A stretch of 64,000 nt of DNA, taken from NCBI RefSeq assembly GCF_900168685.1, contig NZ_FVZN01000012.1, positions 1 to 64,000 on the forward strand. Reading direction: 5' to 3'. This DNA comes from Solibacillus isronensis (lineage in GTDB: Bacteria > Bacillota > Bacilli > Bacillales_A > Planococcaceae). The translations under genes and the position numbers were made by a program. Below, in pieces: positions 26,362-34,202 of the stretch (position 1 is the first letter of the stretch; every line of letters begins with the position of its first letter). The notes beneath the pieces are model-generated. The model was not told the DNA's origin. It did not search any database and saw only the letters and a list, made by a program, of their open reading frames with translations.

Positions 26362-27090
26362 TTATTCACCACCCTCTAACCCGTTTAACTCTTCATCTGC
26401 GGATTTTATGTTAATTGGTGTGAACGAATATTCTTTTGTTGTTAAGGGACGCTTAACGATACATTCTTCAGGACTAGGAAAATGGATAACCCCATCAGTC
26501 ATTTGTGCATTCCAAAAACGTGTATAAAAAGACTTGTCCGTAGAACTGTCAGGATAATTAATACTATGTACCATTAAACCGAAGTCAAGTATGTCGCTCG
26601 TATCGTAGTAGCTTTCCCCTTCTCCAAAAACACAAGGCTCAACATATGCGATACAGTCACGAGTTCCTAAAAACACATCGAACCTTCCGCCTTTTTTTAC
26701 CGCACGTTTAAAAATTTCATTGTGCTTTTTCATAATTTGATCCGCTTTTAAATCAGGTCTAGCTAGATTTGGCTCAAGTCGCACCTTTACTTGATAAGCC
26801 ACATCTTGTAAGTAAGTGTAATTAAAAAGGCCCTTTGAGCCATTTTGATTTTTTGTCAGCATCCCTTTGGAACAGGTTTGAATATTGTTCATAACACGCA
26901 CTTTTTCGATAACGATTTTAATAGATGGCTTCCAGTATATTGATTCAGCTATTCCGCGCATTGCATCATAAGTTGGAATAAGCGCGGTTGTTTTTTCTCC
27001 ACCATTTTTAGAAAAAGGCTCGGTGAAAAGAGCGTTTTTACCGTGTACAACAAAGTCTATGGTCGGTAAGGGTTTGGGGTTATTTAACAT
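26362..27090 (-). CDS. cas5c: Cas5c (Cas5d), crRNA-processing subunit of type I-C
   Basis: A 242-residue protein that in type I-C both cuts the pre-crRNA and caps the crRNA 5' handle, replacing Cas6. Candidate catalytic residues equivalent to the Tyr/Lys/His set of Bacillus halodurans Cas5d are visible: Tyr41 (IPTYDAMRGI) and Lys122-His123 (IMKKHNEIF). Thus repeat processing should be possible. AAAGGAGG lies 14 bases before the ATG, a somewhat long spacing. It is the first gene of the operon, where cas3 would normally precede it. Upstream is a divergent RES-domain relic. Confidence 0.9.
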   Translation of the reverse strand: MLNNPKPLPTIDFVVHGKNALFTEPFSKNGGEKTTALIPTYDAMRGIAESIYWKPSIKIVIEKVRVMNNIQTCSKGMLTKNQNGSKGLFNYTYLQDVAYQVKVRLEPNLARPDLKADQIMKKHNEIFKRAVKKGGRFDVFLGTRDCIAYVEPCVFGEGESYYDTSDILDFGLMVHSINYPDSSTDKSFYTRFWNAQMTDGVIHFPSPEECIVKRPLTTKEYSFTPINIKSADEELNGLEGGE

Positions 27091-27236
27091 AATGGGAATC
27101 CGAACCTCCTTTAATAATTATTACCTAATATCATACTTTATTTTACTCAATAATTGAATTGGAGGGAAATATTAGAAAAGTACCACTTTATTTATTAAGG
27201 TTTAATCGATTTATTTATAACGGGGAGTTGATTGTT

Positions 27237-28112
27237 TTGAAATGTTGTATTTATTGTTTCAACAATAAATTTATAAAAGCAGTCATTAAGGAACAAAATG
27301 AAATTGACATTTGACCTACTGCAATATGGACGAACATGAAGATGCCTATGTATCTGATATCGATATAATAGGTGAGTTAATCCGCGAAGAACTTGGATTA
27401 GTCTATAAAAATGCGACGACGGATTATGTACCATACCATGTTCTTGGGGTGGCTACATCAATAGAGGATGTTCTGCGATATGATGAGGATATATTCTCTG
27501 TAGATTTAGATGACACAGGAAATATACCTGGTCTAATTCAAGACTTATTCACATGTAGCGGGCCATCACAACGTGAAATTGCTCAGGGCGGTTATGATGA
27601 GTGGGAAGGTGGGGATGCGGAAATCGTAAAAATTGATGAATTTTATGTTGATCGTGATAATAATCATTTTCGGTATCATTGGGCTGAATTCAAATATCTC
27701 GTTAAGCATGTAAATCGATTTTTTGATATTCGAGTTTCCTGTGAATATATGCTTGATACCTTTAAAAAATTTCTTAAACAAATGGAATCTTTAATACCTA
27801 TTGGTACGCTTATTTGGCGAGCACGTTCAAATCCAGACCAAATGTTGAGTCAATTAAACACTATGCAGGAAGTCTGTGGCCCTCCGCCCCGAAATCTTTC
27901 TAAATCTTTCAGGATGAACCCAGCTGGCATCTCATACTTCTATGGTTCTGTTGATAAGTCTACGTGTAAAGAAGAAATTTGCCCAAAAATTGATGACAAG
28001 ATAGTTTATGGCCATTTTGCAAAAAAAGAACTACGAATAGTAGATCTTAGTGAGGCTCCCTCTATTTATGCAAAGAGCATATTTGATCCTGAATACGACC
28101 ATTCTCTAAATT
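27237..28112 (+). pseudogene. RES-domain protein with N-terminal Cys motif, frameshifted and truncated
   Basis: Reading from TTG at 27,237 (GGGGAG nine bases upstream) gives KCCIYCFNNKFIKAVIKEQ and stops at 27,312. One extra base there would restore DICTYCNMDEHEDAYVSD, completing a CxxC pair, so a one-base deletion is likely. The second frame continues with a charged linker, then the RES core (TLIWRARSNPD, SFRMNPAGISYFYGS, RIVDLSEAPSIY). RES domains are NAD-degrading toxins; this N-terminal type is the RES_NTD1-like architecture. The gene is cut at 28,113 by a Tn3-type inverted repeat. Its frame runs on into the repeat, ending at 28,210. Confidence 0.75.
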
Positions 28113-28150
28113 GGGGTAGCGTCAGGAAAATGCGGATTTACAACGCTAAG
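28113..28150 (+). repeat. Tn3-family terminal inverted repeat (Tn1546-type)
   Basis: A 38-base repeat beginning GGGGTAGCGTCAGG and ending ACAACGCTAAG, the form I know from Tn1546. It ends the transposase fragment that follows and marks where the element entered the RES gene. It does not match the inverted repeat at the other end (38,673-38,710). The flanking five bases, AAATT on the left and ATTAA on the right, are not a clear target duplication. Confidence 0.85.
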
Positions 28151-28186
28151 CACATTTTCAAGACGATTCCCCAATTTTTAACAACG

Positions 28187-28875
28187 TTAAGAAAAGGTCA
28201 ATGGTCTTAAAGAATCTAACGAGACCATTTTCTCGGAATTAAAATGATATTCTCCTAGCAAATTAATATGTTCCCAACCTAGAGGCGACATATGGTGCAA
28301 TAATTCTTCATTAAAACTACCAGATTGTTTTTGATATTCAACTGCTTTGGTTAGATGTAGGGTATTCCAGATACTAATGGCATTGATAATTATGTTTAAG
28401 GCACTGGCCCTTTGCAATTGATGTTGTATCGTTCGTTCCCTAAGCTCACCTTGTTTTCCGAAGAAAATAGCTCTTGCCAGCCCATTCATGGCTTCCCCTT
28501 TATTCAATCCTCTTTGTATTTTTCTTCTTAGCGATTCATCCGATATATAATTCAAAATAAAAATCGTTTTTTCTATTCGGCCCATCTCACGTAAGGCTGT
28601 AGCTAAGCTGTTTTGTCTTGAATAGGAACCTAGTTTCCCCATAATAAGGGATGCTGAGACTGTTCCTTCTCTTATTGAATGGGCTAATCGTAAAACATCC
28701 TCATAATTTTCTCCAATGACCTTTGTATTTATTTGTCCACGTAAAATAGCTTCTAGTTTTGGATACTCACTTGCTTTATCTATCGTAAATAATTTTGAGT
28801 CCGATATATCTCTTATTCTTGGAGCAAATTTAAATCCTAATAAGTGGGTCAATCCGAATATTTGGTCTGTGTAAC
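28187..28875 (-). pseudogene. tnpA: Tn3-family transposase TnpA, C-terminal fragment
   Basis: About 227 residues starting AGYTDQIFGLTHLLGFKF and ending LDSLRPLTFS. They include the REMGRIEKT segment carrying the catalytic Glu of the DDE triad. The sequence resembles the Tn1546 transposase closely as I recall it, in keeping with the adjacent Tn1546-type repeat. The gene is interrupted at about 28,872 by the Tn554-family element; the N-terminal part lies at 34,203-36,436. Joined, the two would make about 972 residues, the normal Tn3-family size. Confidence 0.85.
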
Positions 28876-28897
28876 CGGCTTTAATTGTACTAGTATT

Positions 28898-28943
28898 AGA
28901 AGTAGTAATTAACGTATCTCATGTTATCAACTACTTCTTTTTT
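28898..28943 (+). terminator. Hairpin with T-run at the left end of the Tn554-like element
   Basis: GAAGTAG at 28,899-28,905 pairs with CTACTTC at 28,931-28,937, followed by TTTTTT. It probably blocks read-through from the host gene or neighbours into the recombinase genes. Confidence 0.6.
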
Positions 28944-29028
28944 ATTTCCTTATAGATTCATTATATGTACTATGAATTTTATGGATATATAGTATCTAAC
29001 GAAATGATTTTAGACATGGGGGGAAATT

Positions 29029-30117
29029 TTGAAAGTACAAGAAGTTCTCATTCATGAGAAGAAAAGATATCTGTTAATTGACAATGGAGGGCATCCAGTT
29101 ACTTCAGTTGCAAAGTATATAAAGTATTTAGATAACATTGGAAAAGCTGAAAACACACTAAAGTCATACTGTTACCATCTAAAGCTTTACTTTCAATTCC
29201 TAGAGGAGTGTAGATTAGAATATCAAGAAGTAAACCTTGATATTTTAGCTCAATTCATCGGTTGGCTGAGAATCCCTGATCAATCTACAAAAGTCATTTA
29301 TTTTGAAGCAACCTTAGCGAAACGATCAGAAAAAACGGTCAATACCATCATAACGTGTGTCATAGGGTTCTATGACTATTTGACTCGTAATGAGGATTAC
29401 GGGGGGAATTTAAATGATCAATTAATAAAGCAAGCCCCAGGGCGTTTTAAGACTTTCAAACCTTTCCTTCATCACATTACAAAAGGGAATTCTTATGATA
29501 AAAACATTTTAAAGATTAAGGAACCAAAGCGTTTAATCAAAACTTTGAGTAAAAATCAAATCCAAGTGATCCATGATGCGTGCAGCAATATACGGGATGA
29601 ATTATTATTCCGTATATTATATGAAGGAGGATTACGGATTGGAGAGGCCCTTTCTTTGTGGGTAGAGGATTTTGATATAGGTAAAAACGCTGTTACGGTG
29701 AGGAAATCCAAAACACCAGATGGAGAAAAACGAAAAGTTTATGTGTCTATTGAGACTATGAATCTCTTTCAAGATTATCTAATAGACTATCATTCTTACG
29801 AAATTGATAGCAATTATGTTTTTATCACCTTAACTGGACCAAATCGTGGTAAACCAATGACTGATGGTTCTGTACGTTCTTTAATTAAACGGATGAAGAA
29901 AAAAACAGGAATAGATTTTACCCCTCATATGCTCCGGCATACATATGCCACAGAGTTACACGCAGCAGGAGTTGATATTGCCATCATACAGAGGTTATTA
30001 GGGCATGCACACGTTCAAACAACCATACAGACTTATATCCATGCATCCGATGAAACCATACGTGAAAGCTGGGAACAAGCTCATTCAAATAAAAAAATGG
30101 GAAGAAGAGATAAATAA
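29029..30117 (+). CDS. tnpA: Tn554-family recombinase TnpA
   Basis: A 362-residue tyrosine recombinase. The N-terminal SAM-like core-binding domain (NTLKSYCYHLKLYFQFLEE) is followed by the catalytic domain, with Arg in YEGGLRIGEAL, the HxxR box HMLRHTYATELH, the second His in LLGHAHVQTT and the nucleophile Tyr in IQTYIH. Length and start (MKVQEVLIHEKKRYLLIDN) match Tn554 TnpA. GGGGG lies nine bases upstream of the start, which is TTG. Its stop overlaps the start of tnpB by one base. Confidence 0.92.
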   Translation: MKVQEVLIHEKKRYLLIDNGGHPVTSVAKYIKYLDNIGKAENTLKSYCYHLKLYFQFLEECRLEYQEVNLDILAQFIGWLRIPDQSTKVIYFEATLAKRSEKTVNTIITCVIGFYDYLTRNEDYGGNLNDQLIKQAPGRFKTFKPFLHHITKGNSYDKNILKIKEPKRLIKTLSKNQIQVIHDACSNIRDELLFRILYEGGLRIGEALSLWVEDFDIGKNAVTVRKSKTPDGEKRKVYVSIETMNLFQDYLIDYHSYEIDSNYVFITLTGPNRGKPMTDGSVRSLIKRMKKKTGIDFTPHMLRHTYATELHAAGVDIAIIQRLLGHAHVQTTIQTYIHASDETIRESWEQAHSNKKMGRRDK

Positions 30118-32153
30118 TGATACAGAACACATTCAAAATAAAACCCCTTCCCCATCATTTGGAACAGATAAATGAACCATTACTTGGATATTGGGCAAAT
30201 GATGTGTGGGATGTACAAGAATGTCCCTTTTTGGATAAACATTATGATTGGAATAGAAAATTGATTTTTGATAAGGTACACAATCTTAGATTAAAAAATG
30301 AATTAAAATATTATTTTTATAAGGGGTTACAGGAGACAAGGATCTCGATTATCTATGCTTTTATGCATTATTCTCCATGTCTTAAAGTTTTTACAGAATT
30401 CATCTCTCGATATTATGCTGATTTAGATTCTATTATTGATATTCCGAAAGAAAAGTTTCTAATAGAGTATCGAACATTTCTTGTAGAGAAAGGAAAATCA
30501 GTTGAGATTGTACACCGGAAAAAGTCATCACCGTGGATGTCACCAACAGTTCAACCATCATTGTATATTAGACTATTTCTTCAAGTTTATGATTTTTATT
30601 ATTACTTTTATGACGAACGAGAAGAAACAGATAAGGATTGTTGGGATGTACGAAATTTGAAGATTAATTATAACAATACAATCAGTAGATATTCATTAGA
30701 CTTTTCGAAAATTCCGCAACCTTATAGACAATTATTTAAAAAATATATAAAGACTCGCCTAGTTGTTCAGCAATCCATTAGCTTTTCTACAGCAATATGT
30801 TATTTAAATAGACTTTTGTTTTTCTTCACCTTTTTGAAGGAGAAATATCCTGAGTGGAAAGAATTAAATCAGCTATCTAGAATGGATATTGAGGAGTATA
30901 TTGAATACTTGCGACATTCTACTATTAAAAAAGGAAAATATTTAATTAATCCAGATCACAATTATGTAAATCGTTTTTTAATAGACCTTAAAACGTTTAT
31001 CTCATACATACAAAAATTCGAATGGGAAGAAGCTCCGATAAAGTCAGTTATTTCACTATTGTCAATTGAGGATATTCCTAAAAAGAAAAGAGCAAAGGCT
31101 GATGAAATTAAATATATTCCGGATGAAGTATGGGAACAGTTAGTTTGCCATATTAACCAACTTTCCTCAGATCATATACCTATAATTCTTCTAATGGAAG
31201 CTACAGGTTTTCGAATTAGTGACGTTTTATCACTTATAATTGACTGCTTAGTAAAACAAGAAGATGGCTGGTGGATTATCGGAGATCAAAGAAAAGTAAG
31301 TTATAAAAATCATAAAGTTCCTATTTCAGAAGAAATTGCTAATGTTGTCTTGGTGCAGCAAGAAATTACAAAAAAGAGATCCTCTTTAGACACGAACCCT
31401 AAGAAATATTTGTTTCCAGTACTTAAAGGGAAAAGGATGGGTAATCCCATATCGCAGGATTCCATAAAGCTGAACCTTAATAAACTAGCTAACAGATGTA
31501 ATATTAAGGACAAGGATGGAGAAATTTATTGGTTTAAAAATCATGCATTTCGACACCGTTACGGTGTTAATTTGATTAATAACGGAATGAATATCCTTCA
31601 TGTTCAAAAATTGATGGCACATGCCAGTCCTGAAATGACATTAGTCTATGCCCAAATTCATGACCAGACACTCCGTGATGAATGGGAAAAGGCTCGAGAT
31701 AATGGCGCAGTAAGATTAGATACACGTGGAGAAGTTATTGTCGCTGATTTAGCTCAACAGGCTAAAGAAAATGGAGTTGAACTGGAGTGGATACGTCACA
31801 ACATGGACTCCATTCGTTTAGATCATGGGTTTTGTGTAAAAAGCCCAAAACTTCATTGTGATTTTCTTGAACAGACATTGGAACCACCATGTATTAAAAA
31901 CAACTGCCGAAGTTTTCACGTTGACAAGACTTTTCTCGACTATTATCAAGAACAGATATCTAAAATGGAAGCTGATATTGAAGTATACAAAAAATCCGGA
32001 AGGTTACGTTCCATTGAGTTAATTGAACCCAAATTAAAAAGATATAAAGAATTAGCAAATGGTTTACTACATACTGGTGGAATCTTTGGTTTAGATAAAA
32101 CTAGACGTGAGTATGTTGGAGATGAACGTGAGAAGGTGATGCAAAATGTCTAA
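30117..32153 (+). CDS. tnpB: Tn554-family recombinase TnpB
   Basis: A 678-residue second tyrosine recombinase of the Tn554 trio, a little longer than the roughly 630 residues of Tn554 itself. The catalytic domain is in the second half: EATGFRISDVL (Arg), NHAFRHRYGVNLIN (HxxR-like box), LMAHASPEMTLVYAQ (His and Tyr). The C-terminal tail has a Cys/His-rich stretch (CDFLEQTLEPPCIKNNCRSFH) typical of TnpB. ATG overlaps the tnpA stop and the end overlaps tnpC, so the three are translationally coupled. Confidence 0.92.
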   Translation: MIQNTFKIKPLPHHLEQINEPLLGYWANDVWDVQECPFLDKHYDWNRKLIFDKVHNLRLKNELKYYFYKGLQETRISIIYAFMHYSPCLKVFTEFISRYYADLDSIIDIPKEKFLIEYRTFLVEKGKSVEIVHRKKSSPWMSPTVQPSLYIRLFLQVYDFYYYFYDEREETDKDCWDVRNLKINYNNTISRYSLDFSKIPQPYRQLFKKYIKTRLVVQQSISFSTAICYLNRLLFFFTFLKEKYPEWKELNQLSRMDIEEYIEYLRHSTIKKGKYLINPDHNYVNRFLIDLKTFISYIQKFEWEEAPIKSVISLLSIEDIPKKKRAKADEIKYIPDEVWEQLVCHINQLSSDHIPIILLMEATGFRISDVLSLIIDCLVKQEDGWWIIGDQRKVSYKNHKVPISEEIANVVLVQQEITKKRSSLDTNPKKYLFPVLKGKRMGNPISQDSIKLNLNKLANRCNIKDKDGEIYWFKNHAFRHRYGVNLINNGMNILHVQKLMAHASPEMTLVYAQIHDQTLRDEWEKARDNGAVRLDTRGEVIVADLAQQAKENGVELEWIRHNMDSIRLDHGFCVKSPKLHCDFLEQTLEPPCIKNNCRSFHVDKTFLDYYQEQISKMEADIEVYKKSGRLRSIELIEPKLKRYKELANGLLHTGGIFGLDKTRREYVGDEREKVMQNV

Positions 32154-32529
32154 TGAAACCCCAAATACTGAAGGTATTATAAAATATGCGAAGTTGAAAA
32201 CGGAAAAGTCCATTCAAAAAGTTGAAGAAGCGATCAAAAAGATGATAAAAAAACAAATGAAAATCAATTTTAACTCTATATCTGCAGAATCAGGGGTTTC
32301 AAAGGCATTTCTATACAGAAATACAAAACTCCGAGATCGAATCGAAACACTTCGCAAACAACAAGAGGGTCTCCCCTCAATAAAGCAAGTTAAAAGGAAT
32401 ATGAGTGACGCATCAAAAGATGTAATTATCGCTTCCTTACGGAAGCGAGTCAAGCATTTAGAAAAGGAAAATAAAGAAATTAAAGAACAATTGAAAATTC
32501 AATATGGGAAAATGTATGAGGATATTTAA
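32146..32529 (+). CDS. tnpC: Tn554-family accessory protein TnpC
   Basis: A 127-residue basic protein overlapping the end of tnpB by eight bases. It has an N-terminal helix-turn-helix-like segment (FNSISAESGVSKAFLYRN) and a C-terminal coiled coil (SLRKRVKHLEKENKEIKEQLK). TnpC in Tn554 aids and orients transposition but is not a recombinase. Size and position agree with the family. Confidence 0.88.
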   Translation: MSNETPNTEGIIKYAKLKTEKSIQKVEEAIKKMIKKQMKINFNSISAESGVSKAFLYRNTKLRDRIETLRKQQEGLPSIKQVKRNMSDASKDVIIASLRKRVKHLEKENKEIKEQLKIQYGKMYEDI

Positions 32530-32761
32530 GTTCCCACTCTTTTTCCTTTCCCTGTTGATTTTTTTCTTGTAATATGACGAAGCCATAAAAATGTTGAATG
32601 TCTTTTTTGTACAATGACATCGGATTCATGAATATTTATGTTAAAATATCGAAGAGATTTTGAAAGATTGTACTTAAAATATAGGGTCATTTAGTGGAAA
32701 AAGAAATTTCAATAGAAATAAAAAATTGCAAGGTAAAATAGTTAAAAAAGGCTGAGTATAT

Positions 32762-33259
32762 ATGAAGATTTCTTTAATTGTTGCGATGGATAAGAATAGA
32801 GTAATTGGTAAAGAGAATGACATTCCTTGGAGAATTCCGAATGATTGGAAGTATGTTAAAGATACTACAAATGGACATTCAATTATATTAGGTAGAAAGA
32901 ACATTGAGTCTATCGGAATAGCTTTACCTGGCAGAAGGAATATTATTCTGACACGAGATAAAGGTTTTAATTTTGATGGATGTGAAATTGCCCATTCAAT
33001 TATAGATGTTTTTGAGTTATGTAAAGATGAAGAAGAGATTTTTATTTTCGGTGGAGAACAGATTTATAGTTTGTTCTTACCTTATGTTGAAAAAATGTAT
33101 ATAACAAGAATTCATCATGAATTCGAGGGAGACACATTTTTTCCTGAAGTTAATTTTGATGAATGGAAAGAAGAATCTGTTGAAAAAGGAATTATGAATG
33201 AAAAAAACCCATATAACTACTATTTTCATGTTTATAAAAGAATAAATTTATTAAGCTAA
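32762..33259 (+). CDS. dfr: Trimethoprim-resistant dihydrofolate reductase (DfrG/DfrK/DfrD group)
   Basis: A 165-residue DHFR that regenerates tetrahydrofolate and is insensitive to trimethoprim in this clade. Conserved features: MDKNRVIGKENDIPWRIP (substrate loop), ILGRKN, FIFGGEQIY (NADPH-binding Gly-Gly), and HHEFEGDTFFPEV. The start and most blocks read like DfrG/DfrK, but I cannot give the exact allele. AAGG lies 11 bases upstream. A dfrK-bearing Tn554-family element (Tn559) is known, so the position as Tn554 cargo fits. The next gene is thyX, 86 bases downstream. Confidence 0.9.
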   Translation: MKISLIVAMDKNRVIGKENDIPWRIPNDWKYVKDTTNGHSIILGRKNIESIGIALPGRRNIILTRDKGFNFDGCEIAHSIIDVFELCKDEEEIFIFGGEQIYSLFLPYVEKMYITRIHHEFEGDTFFPEVNFDEWKEESVEKGIMNEKNPYNYYFHVYKRINLLS

Positions 33260-33345
33260 CAGTTTCAGAGATTTTAAGTAAAACTTTTAAAAAATGATTA
33301 AAATATTAAGCAACAATAATTTTTGGTTAGAGAGAGGTTTGGAAA

Positions 33346-34041
33346 ATGAAAAAAATTGACATTTTAAATGGTGGATATGTGATCTTACAAGACTACATGG
33401 GTTCCGACTTATCTGTTACAAATTCAGCTCGTGTTTCTTATAACAAGAAAAAGGACGTTCTTGACGATAAAGATAAGGGACTCATTGACTTTCTCGCTCG
33501 TGAAGGTCACACAAGTCCATTCAGACACACTTCACTTCAATTTGAAGTTTACGTCCCTCTTTACGTCGCAAGACAACATTGGAAGCATATCATTGGTTCT
33601 GGATTTCAGGACCCATTCGTTGCTTGGAATGAATCTTCTCGTCGTTATATTACTGAAGAACCAGAGTTTTACATACCTAATGCTAATGAGTGGAGATCGA
33701 AACCAGCAAATTCAAAACAAGGCTCTGGCGAGAATTTAAGTGAATTATCTGGAGGAGTTTTTACAAAGAAGCTTGAAGAGCATATTGCTGAAGGTGAACG
33801 CCTTTATGAAGAAGCCATGGAAGCTGGTGTGGCTCCAGAACAAGCTCGATTATTTCTTCCTGCTTACTCTATGTTTGTGAGATATTATTGGACTGGTTCT
33901 CTTCAAGGTGTAGCCCATTTCTTGAATTTAAGACTCCCAGAGGATGCCCAATACGAAATTAGAGTTCTTGCTGAAGCTGTGCAGGAATTAGCACATGAGA
34001 AGTTTCCATTGTCCCTTGACGCTCTCCTCAAATATAACTAA
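33346..34041 (+). CDS. thyX: Flavin-dependent thymidylate synthase ThyX
   Basis: A 231-residue ThyX, which makes dTMP from dUMP using FAD/NADPH and returns tetrahydrofolate rather than dihydrofolate. Visible family blocks: TNSARVSYNKKKD, the HTSPFRHTSLQFE motif, VARQHWKHIIG...WNESSRRY and LRLPEDAQYEIR. The usual RHRx7S signature is altered here: the region reads WKHI, and an insertion GSGFQDPFVAW precedes NESSRRY. GAGAGAGG lies 9 bases upstream. Paired with a resistant DHFR it would lower the cell's demand for DHFR, a plausible second layer of antifolate resistance. That role is inference. Confidence 0.88.
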   Translation: MKKIDILNGGYVILQDYMGSDLSVTNSARVSYNKKKDVLDDKDKGLIDFLAREGHTSPFRHTSLQFEVYVPLYVARQHWKHIIGSGFQDPFVAWNESSRRYITEEPEFYIPNANEWRSKPANSKQGSGENLSELSGGVFTKKLEEHIAEGERLYEEAMEAGVAPEQARLFLPAYSMFVRYYWTGSLQGVAHFLNLRLPEDAQYEIRVLAEAVQELAHEKFPLSLDALLKYN

Positions 34042-34098
34042 AAAGTAAGGATGGTTCTTGTTAATTCCATTTATTTAAGTGCTTTAATGGAAGATGAT

Positions 34099-34128
34099 GG
34101 CTAACGACTTTGAGTCGTTAGTCATTTT
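34099..34128 (+). terminator. Rho-independent terminator after thyX
   Basis: GGCTAACGACT pairs with AGTCGTTAGTC around a two- to three-base loop, followed by a T-run. It closes the dfr-thyX unit just inside the element's right end. Confidence 0.85.
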
Positions 34129-34202
34129 TAATCATTCTTTAAATACATGTCTATAATGAAAGAACACAATTAAATTCTAACTTTTTTATAAAAAGGTATT
34201 GA

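Noticed and set aside
27195..27434. Minus-strand 79-codon frame near the RES gene
   Set aside because: It lies opposite the RES-domain relic and the cas5c promoter region and has no ribosome binding site.
28187..28852. Stand-alone gene for a 221-residue protein
   Set aside because: It is the C-terminal end of a Tn3-family transposase; its apparent start is an internal TTG (Leu) codon of the broken gene.
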